Numbered from the stretch's first letter, positions 1-9,584 are shown. The stretch: DNA of 44,654 nucleotides from Thermodesulfovibrionia bacterium (GCA_947258735.1 CAMYJJ010000001.1:1-44654); one strand, 5' to 3'. Program-made: numbers and translations. The notes: generated by a model not told the origin, from the sequence alone.

Positions 1-919
1 GCATAACAAATATATTTCCCGGATGGGGATCAGCATGAAAAAACCCGTCATCGAAAATCATCTTGAAATACCCGTCCACTCCCTTTTTTGCAATATCCAC
101 CCTGTCTATTCCAAATGCATCTATACCTTCAACGTCATCGATGCGCACCCCTTCAATCCTCTCCATAACTATGACCCTTGCTGACAGGTAATCAGAATAG
201 ACAACGGGTATGCAGATATCCTTATTACCTTCAAAGTTCCTCCTAAACCGCTGGGCATTCTTTGCCTCTGTTATAAAATCCAGCTCCTTCTTAACTGACC
301 GCGCAAATTCATTTACTATCCCTTCAGGGTCAAAGAGCCTGCTTTCCGGTATGTACTTGAGCATCAGCCGGGCAATGACACCTAAAATCACGATGTCCGT
401 ATCAATTATTTCTGCTATGTCCGGTCTCTGGATTTTGACTATGACTTTTTCACCGCTTTTGAGAACGGCATTATGCACCTGTGCAATGGAGGCAGCGGCT
501 ACCGTTCTGTCATCAAATTCAGAGAAAATGTCTTCGGTATCTGATCGAATGTCTTCCTGAATTATCTGTTTAGCTTCGTATGAGGGAAAAGGGGGCACTT
601 TGTCCTGAAGTTTTTTAAATTCCTCAGCATACTCAATGGTAATCAGGTCCGGTCTTGAAGAAAGCACCTGTGCAAGTTTAATAAACGAAGGACCGAGCTC
701 GCTGAAGGCCATGCGCAGTCTCTCCGGAATGGTATGCCTTTCGATGTCCTGCCACCTGGCAAAGACCTTTATTCGTTTTCTTAACGGGATGAAACGCTGA
801 AGATTGACCCGGTCTATAAACTGTCCAAAACCGTGTTTGAGGAAAACATTGACAATCTGTCTTATTCGGGCAAGACTCTTGTATGTCTGCCAGAATCTGA
901 GAAAGCTTTTTATTGCCAT
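1..919 (-). CDS. ubiB: ABC1/UbiB-family atypical kinase, 3' end missing
   Basis: The frame runs off the left edge; about 306 residues are visible. The UbiB/ABC1 family supports ubiquinone or other isoprenoid-lipid metabolism as an atypical kinase/ATPase, usually membrane-associated. Visible landmarks are the KxGQ-helix region, reading FIKLAQVLSSRPDLI (Ala in place of the usual Gly), the Ala-rich loop AAASIAQVH, the VIVKIQRP lysine strand, MERIEGVRI and the catalytic-loop motif HADPHPGN close to the cut end. The ATG at 919 begins MAIKSFLRFW. The C-terminal part, including any membrane helices, is outside the window. A phasin-like gene and alaS lie upstream on the same strand, separated by a 160-bp repeat-filled spacer. 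Family assignment is firm. The quinone role is inferred from the family. Confidence 0.9.
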   Translation of the reverse strand, partial: MAIKSFLRFWQTYKSLARIRQIVNVFLKHGFGQFIDRVNLQRFIPLRKRIKVFARWQDIERHTIPERLRMAFSELGPSFIKLAQVLSSRPDLITIEYAEEFKKLQDKVPPFPSYEAKQIIQEDIRSDTEDIFSEFDDRTVAAASIAQVHNAVLKSGEKVIVKIQRPDIAEIIDTDIVILGVIARLMLKYIPESRLFDPEGIVNEFARSVKKELDFITEAKNAQRFRRNFEGNKDICIPVVYSDYLSARVIVMERIEGVRIDDVEGIDAFGIDRVDIAKKGVDGYFKMIFDDGFFHADPHPGNIFVM

Positions 920-935
920 TCAATAGTTATTTTAA

Positions 936-1085
936 AAAAATGTCAAATTTCAAAATCCCAATGTCAAATGAATTTCAACATAATAATTTCAAATGAAAAA
1001 ACCTGAACAACCCTGAAACTACCTTTAATAGTGCAATAATTCATTTGGCATTCAATTGACATTTAAGCTTTGAAATTGGGAATTA
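936..1085. repeat. Dispersed AT-rich inverted-repeat element, copy 1
   Basis: The spacer between the phasin-like gene and ubiB is filled with degenerate TGTCAAAT / ATTTGGCATT / TTGACATT words. The left half is rich in TGTCAAATG and the right half in its complement (CATTTGGCATT, TTGACATTTAAGC), so the element can fold on itself imperfectly. The same word set occurs at 10781-10928 with much better arms. It looks like a non-coding dispersed palindromic element. Confidence 0.6.
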
Positions 1086-1397
1086 ATCAGCTTTAGTTGA
1101 TTGTTCAAGCTTCTTTACTTTTGAGGAAAGACTCATTATTTTTTTATTCAGTTTGTCTACATCTTCCCTCGTGGGTATATTCATTTTTTCCAGAGCCTTT
1201 TCAATCACGTCAGAGACAGTCCTGTTTATCTCTTCCCCTGTCCTGCTGATTTTATCCGAGCACTCTTTAACAAGATTCGCCCCCTGAGACTCGCTCAGCT
1301 CCCCTTTTTTAACAAGCTCGTCAACCACCTCATTGATTTTTTCCGGGACCCCAAGCCCTGCCATTATTGTCTTATGAATCAATTCGTTAATAGTCAT
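1083..1397 (-). CDS. Phasin-like coiled-coil protein (104 aa)
   Basis: A small, charged, helical protein whose whole length reads as amphipathic helix and coiled coil (for example LNKKIMSLSSKVKKLEQ at the C-terminus). It resembles the short 'polyhydroxyalkanoate synthesis regulator phasin' proteins often found beside ABC1/UbiB kinases. No PHA synthase is present here, so granule binding is not supported by context. The start at 1397 has a strong upstream GGGAGG. It lies 28 bp downstream of alaS on the same strand and is probably cotranscribed with it. The stop overlaps the edge of the repeat element that follows. Confidence 0.6.
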   Translation of the reverse strand: MTINELIHKTIMAGLGVPEKINEVVDELVKKGELSESQGANLVKECSDKISRTGEEINRTVSDVIEKALEKMNIPTREDVDKLNKKIMSLSSKVKKLEQSTKAD

Positions 1398-1425
1398 AGC
1401 CGCCTCCCGCTTAATACAGGTTAAA

Positions 1426-4050
1426 CTAATTCATCCTTTCCTTGATTATATCACCTACAGATGCAATGGCCCTGTCCAGACCTTCCGGGTCCTTTGTGCC
1501 ACCCTGTGCCATGTCCGGCCTGCCGCCTCCCTTACCGCCTGTAACAGCTTTCAGAATATCACCCGCGTTCAGTTTTGATACAAGGTCCTTTGAAACAGCA
1601 GACACGTAATATGCCTGTCCTTCAAGCTCTGATCCCAATACAATCACTCCGGAACCGATTTTATCTTTCAGAGAATCAGTAAGGCTTCTCAGACCCTTCA
1701 TGTCCATGCCATTTGACCTGTAAGCAAGAACATTTATACCATTTACCTGTTTGATGTTTTCTAAAATTGTGTCCACACTTCCCCTGGCTGTCTTTTGTCT
1801 TGCCCTGTCCAGCTCCTTTTCCCTGGTTTTTAATTCATTGATGAGCTTTTCAACCTTGCCTGATATGCCAAGTTCATTGACCTTAAGCATGGCTGCTGCT
1901 TTTTTCAGTTCTGCCTGCCTGGATTTATTGTACGTAAGAGCACCAAACCCTGTAACAGCCTCGATCCTCCTGATCCCTGCTGCAACGCTTCCCTCTGAGA
2001 TAATTTTGAAGGGCCCGATCTCACCTGTTGCATCACAATGGGTCCCTGCGCAGAGCTCAGCAGAGAACTCACCCGCCATTACGACCCTGACTTTTTCTCC
2101 GTATTTTTCTCCAAACAGGGCAACAACCCCCTGTTCAATGGCATCATCTAGATTTGATTCTGTTACTGCAACAGAAGAGTTCTCTATTATTTTTTCATTC
2201 ACGATATCTTCAATTTCACTTATCTCTTTATCATTCACAGGAAAAAAGTGATTAAAGTCAAACCTCAGTCTGTCAGGGGCTACCAGCGAACCTGCCTGCT
2301 TTATATGGTCTCCAAGCACCGTCTTTAAAGCAGCATGCAGCAGATGTGTAGCAGTATGGTTTCTCTTTATGGCTTTTCGGTTTTCTTCTGAGACACGTGC
2401 AGTAACGGTCATTCCTGTTTTTATGGTGCCATTGTTGATCTCAGCATGGTGAAGCATCAGGTTATGGAATTTTTTTGTATCACGAACTTTGATCGAGATA
2501 CCATCTGCCCTCATTGTTCCTGAATCTCCAACCTGACCACCTGACTCACCATAAAACGGTGTCCTGTCAAGAACGACCTCAACTTCATCGCCCTCTGATG
2601 CCTGGAAAACCAGTTCTCCGTCATTAATCAGTGCCATAACTTGTGCGTCCGCATGCATGGTGTCATATCCGAGAAACCCGGTTGGTCCCGACTTCTGAAC
2701 TATTTCCCTGTACACGCCCGAAATCTCCTCTTCCCCTACCCATGAGGCCCTTGCCCTGCTCTTCTGCTCTTCCATTTCATTATTGAAACCCTGCTCGTCT
2801 ATCCTGAGCTGACTGTCTTCTGCAATGTCCCGGGCCAGGTCAAGGGGGAAACCGTATGTATCATACAGTTTAAATAGTTCGCTTCCCGGAATGCTTTCTT
2901 TGCCGGATTTTTTTACTTCATCTATTACTTTATCCAGAATTCCCATCCCTGCAGACAGGGTATGGGCAAACCTCTCCTCCTCCAGTTTAAGGACTTTTTT
3001 GCTCATATCCATGTGTTCCGCGATATCAGGATATGCATCTGCCATATTTTCATAGACCACATCAAGGACATTATGGAGAAAGGGCTCTTCAAGTCCCAGC
3101 ATAAATCCATGCCTCGCAGCCCTTCTCATTATCCGTCTCAGGACATACCCCCTGCCCTCATTGGACGGGGTAAGCCCTTCTGAAAGAACAAAAGCAGACG
3201 ACCTGATATGGTCTGCTATGACCCTCAGCGAAACATCTGCTGCAGGATCAGCGCCATACGTTTTACCGCAGAGGTTTTCAACATATTGTATTATTGGCAT
3301 GAACAGGTCAGTATCAAAGTTATTGAGTTTTCCCTGCATTACTGCCGCAAGTCTTTCGAGACCCATACCGGTATCAATGCTCGGTTTCGGCAGAGGGGTA
3401 AGTGTACCAGTAGCATCCCTGTTAAACTGCATAAAAACAAGGTTCCAGATCTCAAGATACCTGTCACAGTCACACCCCACTTTGCAGTCCGGACGGCCGC
3501 AGCTCTGTTCCGGTCCCTGGTCAATCAGTATTTCAGAGCACGGTCCGCAGGGCCCTGTATCGCCCATCTGCCAGAAATTGTCTTTTGCTCCGAGCCTGAA
3601 GATCTGTTCCTTGGGAATGCCAACATGGTTATGCCACAGCTCTTCAGCTTCATCATCCTCTTCATACACAGTAATCTGGAGTTTCTCTCCGGGCAGACCG
3701 GCCCTTTCAGTAAGAAATTCCCATGCCCATTCAGTAGCCTCTCTCTTAAAATAGTCTCCAAAAGAAAAATTGCCCAGCATCTCAAAGAAGGTATGGTGAC
3801 GTGCAGTCCTTCCTACATTTTCCAGATCATTGTGCTTGCCCCCTGCCCTCAGACATTTCTGCACAGTGACAGCCCTTTTGTAGGGTCTTGACTCATCACC
3901 AAGAAAAACAGATTTAAACTGGACCATCCCTGCATTGGTAAAGAGGAGGGTAGGATCATCCTTTGGCAATAATCCGGAGCTGGAGACCGGCTCATGTGCC
4001 TTTTCCCTGAAAAAGTCAATAAACAACTGTCTTATCTTTCGGCTTTCCAT
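1426..4050 (-). CDS. alaS: Alanine--tRNA ligase
   Basis: Full-length AlaRS (874 aa), which charges tRNA-Ala in the cytoplasm. The N-terminal class II catalytic domain begins MESRKIRQLFIDFFREK and includes LFTNAGMVQFK. An internal Cys cluster follows (GRPDCKVGCDCDRY). The editing domain has the zinc-binding HTATH (about residue 563) and CAGTH (about residue 667) motifs. A DHHA1-type C-terminal domain ends with GGKGGGRPDMAQGG. Length and domain order are normal. An extended -10 promoter element lies about 50 bp upstream. In many proteobacteria recA-recX-alaS are consecutive; here a plus-strand TPR gene separates alaS from recX. Confidence 0.98.
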   Translation of the reverse strand: MESRKIRQLFIDFFREKAHEPVSSSGLLPKDDPTLLFTNAGMVQFKSVFLGDESRPYKRAVTVQKCLRAGGKHNDLENVGRTARHHTFFEMLGNFSFGDYFKREATEWAWEFLTERAGLPGEKLQITVYEEDDEAEELWHNHVGIPKEQIFRLGAKDNFWQMGDTGPCGPCSEILIDQGPEQSCGRPDCKVGCDCDRYLEIWNLVFMQFNRDATGTLTPLPKPSIDTGMGLERLAAVMQGKLNNFDTDLFMPIIQYVENLCGKTYGADPAADVSLRVIADHIRSSAFVLSEGLTPSNEGRGYVLRRIMRRAARHGFMLGLEEPFLHNVLDVVYENMADAYPDIAEHMDMSKKVLKLEEERFAHTLSAGMGILDKVIDEVKKSGKESIPGSELFKLYDTYGFPLDLARDIAEDSQLRIDEQGFNNEMEEQKSRARASWVGEEEISGVYREIVQKSGPTGFLGYDTMHADAQVMALINDGELVFQASEGDEVEVVLDRTPFYGESGGQVGDSGTMRADGISIKVRDTKKFHNLMLHHAEINNGTIKTGMTVTARVSEENRKAIKRNHTATHLLHAALKTVLGDHIKQAGSLVAPDRLRFDFNHFFPVNDKEISEIEDIVNEKIIENSSVAVTESNLDDAIEQGVVALFGEKYGEKVRVVMAGEFSAELCAGTHCDATGEIGPFKIISEGSVAAGIRRIEAVTGFGALTYNKSRQAELKKAAAMLKVNELGISGKVEKLINELKTREKELDRARQKTARGSVDTILENIKQVNGINVLAYRSNGMDMKGLRSLTDSLKDKIGSGVIVLGSELEGQAYYVSAVSKDLVSKLNAGDILKAVTGGKGGGRPDMAQGGTKDPEGLDRAIASVGDIIKERMN

Positions 4051-4098
4051 AGTTCCAGAAAATGTCTTAAATAAAAGGGCTTAGAAAATATCTATCGT

Positions 4099-4107
4099 AT
4101 TATATCA
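4099..4107 (-). promoter_or_regulatory. Candidate extended -10 promoter for alaS
   Basis: On the minus strand the sequence reads TGATATAAT, a TGn extension plus a perfect TATAAT hexamer, about 50 bp upstream of the alaS ATG. No good -35 hexamer is seen, which fits an extended -10 promoter. Assigned by eye only. Confidence 0.45.
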
Positions 4108-4214
4108 GAAATAATGTATATATTAATAAATGCTCCTTCCTGTCCGGATAGCTTCAGGTTAAGAATTACACCCTTTTTTCCGATTATATATACAAGCGTA
4201 ACTCTATATATTGT

Positions 4215-4242
4215 TGCATATTGGTCTTTAAACCAATATGCA
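4215..4242. promoter_or_regulatory. Perfect 11-bp dyad just upstream of the TPR gene ribosome site
   Basis: TGCATATTGGT and ACCAATATGCA are exact reverse complements separated by the 6-base loop CTTTAA. The dyad ends two bases before the GGAAAG ribosome-binding sequence (4245-4250) of the preferred GTG start at 4258. It could be an operator or a 5'-UTR hairpin that affects translation. Function is unknown. Confidence 0.55.
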
Positions 4243-4257
4243 TTGGAAAGTTGTGAA

Positions 4258-6768
4258 GTGAAACACCGGGATGAAATATTAAAAGCCGCTCATCAATATG
4301 CAATAAATGGCCAGTTTGATGATGCCATATCCGAATACCTGAAAATTCTGCCTTCTAGCGTGGGTGGCAAAATACAAAATATTCTCGGAGACTTGTACCT
4401 GAAAAAAGATTCCAAAACCGAAGCAATCAAATATTTCAGGGAAGCTGCTGTCATTGCCAACAAGGAAGAGTCTCACGCAAAAGCAATTGCACTGTACCAT
4501 AAAATCCTGTTCATTAATCCTGATCAACTGGATGTGGTCATTGAACTGGCAGAAATAAATGCTGAAAGAGGCTTCATCAGACAGGCGGTAGACGGTCTGA
4601 GAAGGGCTGCTGAGGTGTATTACTCAGATGGGCTCCCTCTGAAAGCCATTAGCATATTAAAACAGGCGCTGTCGATCTGTCCGGCAGATATTGAACTGAA
4701 AATCAAAATTGCGGAACTGCAGCTTACGAGAAACCAGACAGACAATGCCATACATATGTATCTGTCCATCGCACATGAATATGAAGAACATGCTGAAACT
4801 GTCAAGGCAGAAAACATGTATAAAAAAGTCATCAGCCTGGATCCGGAAAACATGGAAGCGTTTATACGCCTGAGCAGACTGGCTGAAGACAATCAGGACC
4901 TTGAACGTTCCATGGAATATATGTCAAAGGCTGTTGCCCTTGCTCCGGACGACAGTGATTTAATGTCTGATTACGTAATCCTCGCTTCTAAAGCAAATAT
5001 AGACATCTCCCAACACGTATCACACGCCCATGATGGACCTGATCATAATGGGCCTGAATACTCAGACATTCCTCATACAGTTCAACATGTAAACGAATCA
5101 GACTACATGCATGAACCTTTGGACCTGTCTCCTGACAGCACACAAACCGGCAATCAATATAAAGCTGCATCAGCATCAGTTGAACCATCGTCTGTACCAT
5201 TTCCATCAGCAGATAGTTTCTCTGAAAATAATGATATAACCGGACCCCCTTATACAGGCGGAACAGGGGCTGAAAAAAACGGCATATGGGAGGACAATCT
5301 TCATGAAGACACAAACAGCCTGCCTGTTACTGATGCCATACGGGAATCGACGGCAAAACAGGTAACAGGCCATGAGGATGCTGAAGCTGAGTATGAACAG
5401 AAGGGCGGGGCTTCTGCATTTAATCTGTCCGAAACAGTGCCCGTTCATGAGAAAACAGAAAAGGATGCCTTTCGGCTGAAAAGGCGTATTAAAAAAAATG
5501 GATTACATGCAGCATTTGCACTGTTTATAGTCATGGTCACAGGCCTGTCTTTTTTTGTAACCTTTCAATATTTACATAAGAGACAGATCGTAGAAATTGA
5601 ATCTGTAAAAAACCTGTTCCCCACCGTACCACTGCCGGAAAAAGAATTCACAGCCAGAGAGGATACTTCAGTTACAGACAAAACATATAATCAGGATGTA
5701 CCTGATGTACAGCCAGACAAAAAGATAGAATCAATATCAATTGAGGGCAATATAACGAAAAATACCCGGGAAGTGTTAACCCTGCCTGTCAGGGATACGC
5801 AACCTGTAGTTCAAGAGGAGGCACTAAGTACGGAAAACATCCATGAATTACCTCTATATGAGCGGGAGCTCAATCCCGTCGAGCCAGACGAAGAAGTCAT
5901 TAAACCAATATTGGCTAATAATGCAGACACACATGGAAAAGAAGAACCACACAGCAATAATGAGAACTTTCAGGTGCTCAACATGGAATCCGAAACCGTT
6001 GTGAGCGAGATCATAATCATACCGGATAACAGAATCGAGAAAGCACACAATGAAGAGAATGATGACGTAAACAATTCAGATACCATTATATCAACCGTAA
6101 ATCCCGAGGAGGAAAGAGACCAGAAAAAAGAAATGTCTCATGTTGAACGTGAACTACGCAATGTTATTGAAACCACGAATGAAATGAAACGGGAACCGGA
6201 TCAAAAAATAAAAGATACAGCATTTATATCATTTATTGAGCTGTTTGACAATAATGATAACAACTGGGAGATCGCAACAACAGAAGCAGCCCACGTCCGA
6301 CTGGAACACGGGAAATATTATATTCAGAACAGGAGAAAGTCCGGCGCTTATATTATTCTTAACGGCCCTGATATTTCAACTAACCTTGACTTTGAGATCG
6401 AGTCACATTTGCATTCTATAGCTGCTTCAGATGGTCACCCATACGGCCTTATCTTTGGTGCAAAAAACAAAGAAGACTTTTTCGTCTTTCAGGTTCTCCC
6501 GGGAAATAATTATTCCATCAGGAAATATTTCAGGGGAGTTTCTCTTGAGCTGGCAGGCGGACATATAAACAGCAGGCCGGATTCTCAGGATCTTAATCAT
6601 GTTTTAAAAATTAAGAGCAAAGAAAATAAACTGAGTTTTTATATGGATGGAAATGTTATTAATGATGTTCCGGATATATATTTCTCAAACAGAAAGACAG
6701 GTTTTTTTATAGACATAAATAGCGGCATAGTTATAGACAAGCTCATCGTTCATTATCAACCCGGATAA
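4258..6768 (+). CDS. Membrane-anchored TPR protein with C-terminal jelly-roll-like domain
   Basis: Residue numbers are from the GTG at 4258, preferred because GGAAAG sits 7 bp upstream and the TPR domain starts at once (VKHRDEILKAAHQYA). The longer frame from 4114 would translate the dyad and an odd hydrophobic leader. Residues 1 to about 240 contain roughly six TPR units. A long acidic, low-complexity linker follows, with a single membrane helix near residues 415-440 (AAFALFIVMVTGLSFFVTF). A second disordered linker leads to a C-terminal domain (about 655-836) resembling LamG/DUF1080 folds (FIELFDNNDNNWEIA, HVLKIKSKENKLSFYMDG). Predicted topology is cytoplasmic TPR and periplasmic jelly-roll domain. 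It sits alone on the plus strand between recX and alaS. Function is unknown; a scaffolding or glycan-sensing role is a guess. Confidence 0.75.
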   Translation: MKHRDEILKAAHQYAINGQFDDAISEYLKILPSSVGGKIQNILGDLYLKKDSKTEAIKYFREAAVIANKEESHAKAIALYHKILFINPDQLDVVIELAEINAERGFIRQAVDGLRRAAEVYYSDGLPLKAISILKQALSICPADIELKIKIAELQLTRNQTDNAIHMYLSIAHEYEEHAETVKAENMYKKVISLDPENMEAFIRLSRLAEDNQDLERSMEYMSKAVALAPDDSDLMSDYVILASKANIDISQHVSHAHDGPDHNGPEYSDIPHTVQHVNESDYMHEPLDLSPDSTQTGNQYKAASASVEPSSVPFPSADSFSENNDITGPPYTGGTGAEKNGIWEDNLHEDTNSLPVTDAIRESTAKQVTGHEDAEAEYEQKGGASAFNLSETVPVHEKTEKDAFRLKRRIKKNGLHAAFALFIVMVTGLSFFVTFQYLHKRQIVEIESVKNLFPTVPLPEKEFTAREDTSVTDKTYNQDVPDVQPDKKIESISIEGNITKNTREVLTLPVRDTQPVVQEEALSTENIHELPLYERELNPVEPDEEVIKPILANNADTHGKEEPHSNNENFQVLNMESETVVSEIIIIPDNRIEKAHNEENDDVNNSDTIISTVNPEEERDQKKEMSHVERELRNVIETTNEMKREPDQKIKDTAFISFIELFDNNDNNWEIATTEAAHVRLEHGKYYIQNRRKSGAYIILNGPDISTNLDFEIESHLHSIAASDGHPYGLIFGAKNKEDFFVFQVLPGNNYSIRKYFRGVSLELAGGHINSRPDSQDLNHVLKIKSKENKLSFYMDGNVINDVPDIYFSNRKTGFFIDINSGIVIDKLIVHYQPG

Positions 6769-6781
6769 ATGGATGCAGAGC

Positions 6782-7282
6782 TCATTGGGGCTGCAGCTCT
6801 CGTTCCCTGAAGACCTTGCTGATCACTGACGCAGAATATCCCCTCCGCTGCAACATTCCCCACAGCCTTCTCTTTACAACATGCTCAGGGTGCCTGCTGA
6901 GTGAGTCCACCTTCTTCTCTATAAAATTGCGGGCAGATACCTCTTCCATATGACTGGTATGTCCTGACATGGTTTCATGAATGAGTTCTTCTGAAATTCC
7001 CCGCCTTGCAAGGAACATGATCACCCCCCTGCGGCCAAGATATTTTCTTTCTGTGGACTGTCTGAAGAGATCGGCTGCCAGGAGTTCATCATTTACAAGC
7101 TTTGTCCTTTCAAGAAAATTCATGACATCCGTGATATGGTCCTGATCAAAGCCCTTTTTCCCCAGTCTTTCGAGCATCTCTTTTCTGCTTCTGGATCTGT
7201 AATTGAGCAGTCGTAAGGCATAGCTCCTTACTTCAGCGAGAGAACCTTTCAATCTTTGACCCGCTTTTTCCTTTCGAATCAT
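6782..7282 (-). CDS. recX: Regulatory protein RecX
   Basis: RecX binds RecA filaments and modulates recombinase activity. The sequence shows the typical three-helix tandem modules: YALRLLNYRSRSRKEMLERL, then a middle repeat with YLGRRGVIMFLARRGI, then VKRRLWGMLQRRGYSASVI. A longer frame to 7324 exists, but the Met at 7282 (MIRKEKAGQRLKGS) leaves normal RecX length (166 aa) and less overlap. Even so, the start lies inside the 3' end of pilT by about 50 bp, so translation is probably coupled. It is the last gene of recA-pilT-recX and converges on the TPR gene with only 13 bp between stops. Confidence 0.88.
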   Translation of the reverse strand: MIRKEKAGQRLKGSLAEVRSYALRLLNYRSRSRKEMLERLGKKGFDQDHITDVMNFLERTKLVNDELLAADLFRQSTERKYLGRRGVIMFLARRGISEELIHETMSGHTSHMEEVSARNFIEKKVDSLSRHPEHVVKRRLWGMLQRRGYSASVISKVFRERELQPQ

Positions 7283-8393
7283 CGGAGGTCCTGCCTGACC
7301 CCCACACATCCTTTGTTGACTCAACCCCCTTGACCTTCAATGCAAAATCATCCGGACGGGTGGCAATGCTGAGAGCGCTTTCATATGATATCAGATTGCT
7401 ATTGTACAGATTAAGCAATGACTGATCAAAGGTCTGCATTCCATACTGGCTGCCGCCTTCAGCAATATGATCGTTAATGTTTTTTGTCTTGTCAGGGTCA
7501 TGAATACAGGCTTTAATCGTAGCTGTTGCTACAAGGACCTCAACCGCAGGCACAACTCCTTTCCGGTCGGCCCGCTGTAAAAGCCTCATCGAGATAATTG
7601 CCTTAAGCACAGATGCGAGTTGAGCCCTCACCTGAGTCTGCTGATACGGAGGAAACACAGAAATGATCCTGTTCACAGTCTCAACGGCATCAATCGTATG
7701 AAGTGTGCTTAACACCAGGTGTCCTGTCTCTGCTGCATCAAGCGCGGTCTTAATCGTCTCAAAATCCCTCATTTCTCCAACGAGAATCACATCCGGGTCC
7801 TGCCTGAGGGCTGCCCTCAGGGCCTTTGCAAATGAGACCGCATCATTGCCTATTTCTCTCTGACTTATGATACTTTTTTTGTCCTTATGCAAATACTCAA
7901 CAGGGTCTTCAATAGTGATAACATTATCTGATTTATTGGAATTTATATAGTCAATCATGGAAGACAGTGTTGTTGTCTTGCCGCTTCCGGTGGTCCCGGT
8001 CACCAGAATAAGCCCTCTCGGTTCAAGGGAGATCTTTTTCAGCACCTCAGGCAGATGCAGCTCCTCCAGTTGAAGGATCTGAAACGGAATGACCCTGAAC
8101 ACAATGGCCACCGTCCCCCTCTGGATAAAACAGTTGCACCTGAACCTGCCGAGTCCCGGAACACTATAGGACACATCAATATCAAGTTCCCTGTTGAACT
8201 GCTCCTGATGCGGTTCTTTCATTATGTTCATGGCAATGCCGGACGTATCTTCAGATGACAATCTTTCTTCTGATGTCATAGTCGTAAGCATCCCGTTTAT
8301 TCTTACTACAGGGTGAGAACCTGCGCGTATGTGAAGGTCCGATGCCTTCATGCCAACTGCTTTTTTCAGGAGTGAATTAATATCTATCGCCAT
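7233..8393 (-). CDS. pilT: Type IV pilus retraction ATPase PilT
   Basis: A hexameric secretion-type ATPase that disassembles type IV pili for twitching and often for DNA uptake. The protein is 386 aa. The N-terminal PAS-like domain contains MKASDLHIRAGSHPVVRING. Walker A is GTTGSGKT (133-140), and the Asp box and Walker B regions follow (TIEDPVEYLH, LRQDPDVILVGEMRD). The His box is GHLVLSTLHT. The C-terminus (LISYESALSIATRPDDF) is also PilT-like. The gene starts 3 bp after the recA stop and overlaps recX at its 3' end, so all three appear to form one transcript. No other pilus gene is visible in the window. Confidence 0.95.
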   Translation of the reverse strand: MAIDINSLLKKAVGMKASDLHIRAGSHPVVRINGMLTTMTSEERLSSEDTSGIAMNIMKEPHQEQFNRELDIDVSYSVPGLGRFRCNCFIQRGTVAIVFRVIPFQILQLEELHLPEVLKKISLEPRGLILVTGTTGSGKTTTLSSMIDYINSNKSDNVITIEDPVEYLHKDKKSIISQREIGNDAVSFAKALRAALRQDPDVILVGEMRDFETIKTALDAAETGHLVLSTLHTIDAVETVNRIISVFPPYQQTQVRAQLASVLKAIISMRLLQRADRKGVVPAVEVLVATATIKACIHDPDKTKNINDHIAEGGSQYGMQTFDQSLLNLYNSNLISYESALSIATRPDDFALKVKGVESTKDVWGSGRTSDDSKGKSGSKIERFSR

Positions 8394-8396
8394 AAA

Positions 8397-9416
8397 TTAC
8401 CTCTTAAAATTATATGCCTCAAGAATTTTTAATTCAACTTCCTGGGCAACTTCCGGGTTTGTAAGCAAGTACTGTTTTGCGTTTTCCCGTCCCTGTCCTA
8501 TTTTATTTCCGTTATAAGAATACCATGAACCTGCCCTCTCAACTATATTCTTTGCCAAACCCATATCAATCAGTTCTCCAGCACGTGAAATGCCTTCATT
8601 AAAAAAGATATCGAATTCAGCCTGTTTAAACGGAGGCGCCACCTTGTTCTTGACCACCTTTACCCGTACCCTGTTGCCGATTGCTTCCTGAGCTGTCTTG
8701 AGCTGTTCAATCCGTCTGATGTCCAGCCTGACAGAAGAGTAAAACTTCAGCGCATTCCCGCCCGTCGTTGTTTCAGGGTTGCCAAACATGACGCCTATTT
8801 TCATTCGTATCTGGTTAATAAAAACCACGGCCGTATTGCTCTTTGCAATCGCAGACGTGAGCTTTCTCAGGGCCTGACTCATAAGCCTTGCCTGAAGCCC
8901 GGGCAGACTGTCTCCCATGTCCCCTTCTATCTCAGCCCTGGGAACAAGGGCTGCAACAGAATCAATCACAATGATAGCAAGGGCTCCGCTACGTACCAGG
9001 GTCTCTGTCACTTCCAGCGCCTGCTCTCCTGTGTCCGGCTGGCTTATAAGAAGATCATCTATATTAACACCCAGCTTTTCTGCATATCCGACATCCAGTG
9101 CATGTTCAGCATCGATAAAGGCTGCTGAGCCGCCTGCTTTCTGTGCCTGTGCAACCGCGCTCAGTGCAAGGGTGGTTTTACCGGATGACTCAGGGCCATA
9201 TATCTCGATTACCCTGCCCTGTGGAAATCCCCCGATGCCGAGAGCAGCGTCAAGCCCGATCGACCCGGTTGATATGGCAGGGATATCAACTATCCCATCA
9301 GAGCCAAGCCTCATGATGGCCCCCTTGCCAAACTGCTTTTCTATCTGTGATATGGCAACTTCAAGCGCCTTTGTGCGGTTCTTATCAGTCATCTTTACAT
9401 CCTCTTTACTATGCAT
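8397..9416 (-). CDS. recA: Recombinase RecA
   Basis: RecA is the DNA strand-exchange ATPase and SOS coprotease. Landmarks are [13 protein letters not shown], Walker A GPESSGKT (about 74-81), the MAW region and the [20 protein letters not shown] segment, loop L1 ([14 protein letters not shown]), and loop L2 with [20 protein letters not shown]. The C-terminal acidic tail is short. Two starts are possible. The ATG at 9416 has AAGGAG 8 bp upstream. The ATG at 9392 ([13 protein letters not shown]) also has GAGG at good spacing and matches the usual family start. I see no convincing LexA box in the 168-bp upstream spacer. First gene of recA-pilT-recX. Confidence 0.98.
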   Translation of the reverse strand: MHSKEDVKMTDKNRTKALEVAISQIEKQFGKGAIMRLGSDGIVDIPAISTGSIGLDAALGIGGFPQGRVIEIYGPESSGKTTLALSAVAQAQKAGGSAAFIDAEHALDVGYAEKLGVNIDDLLISQPDTGEQALEVTETLVRSGALAIIVIDSVAALVPRAEIEGDMGDSLPGLQARLMSQALRKLTSAIAKSNTAVVFINQIRMKIGVMFGNPETTTGGNALKFYSSVRLDIRRIEQLKTAQEAIGNRVRVKVVKNKVAPPFKQAEFDIFFNEGISRAGELIDMGLAKNIVERAGSWYSYNGNKIGQGRENAKQYLLTNPEVAQEVELKILEAYNFKR

Positions 9417-9584
9417 ATATCTTCTCCTTAATTTTTTTACAGATTTGCATACATTAATCCATCACAGGGTAAAGGAGCTTGTAATAATAACTTTCCCCGC
9501 AATCCATTAGAATTGTTTTTCACATATAAACCATTACCGCGTATCACTTTTACCCCATGCATTCATTCATGTATTCCTGAAATT

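Noticed and set aside
4114..4257. N-terminal extension of the TPR protein
   Set aside because: It would translate through a perfect dyad and lacks a ribosome site, while the GTG at 4258 has a good one and begins directly at the TPR domain.
9417..9584. LexA/SOS box upstream of recA
   Set aside because: Neither a CTGT-N8-ACAG pattern nor a GAAC/GTTC-type palindrome is visible in the spacer.
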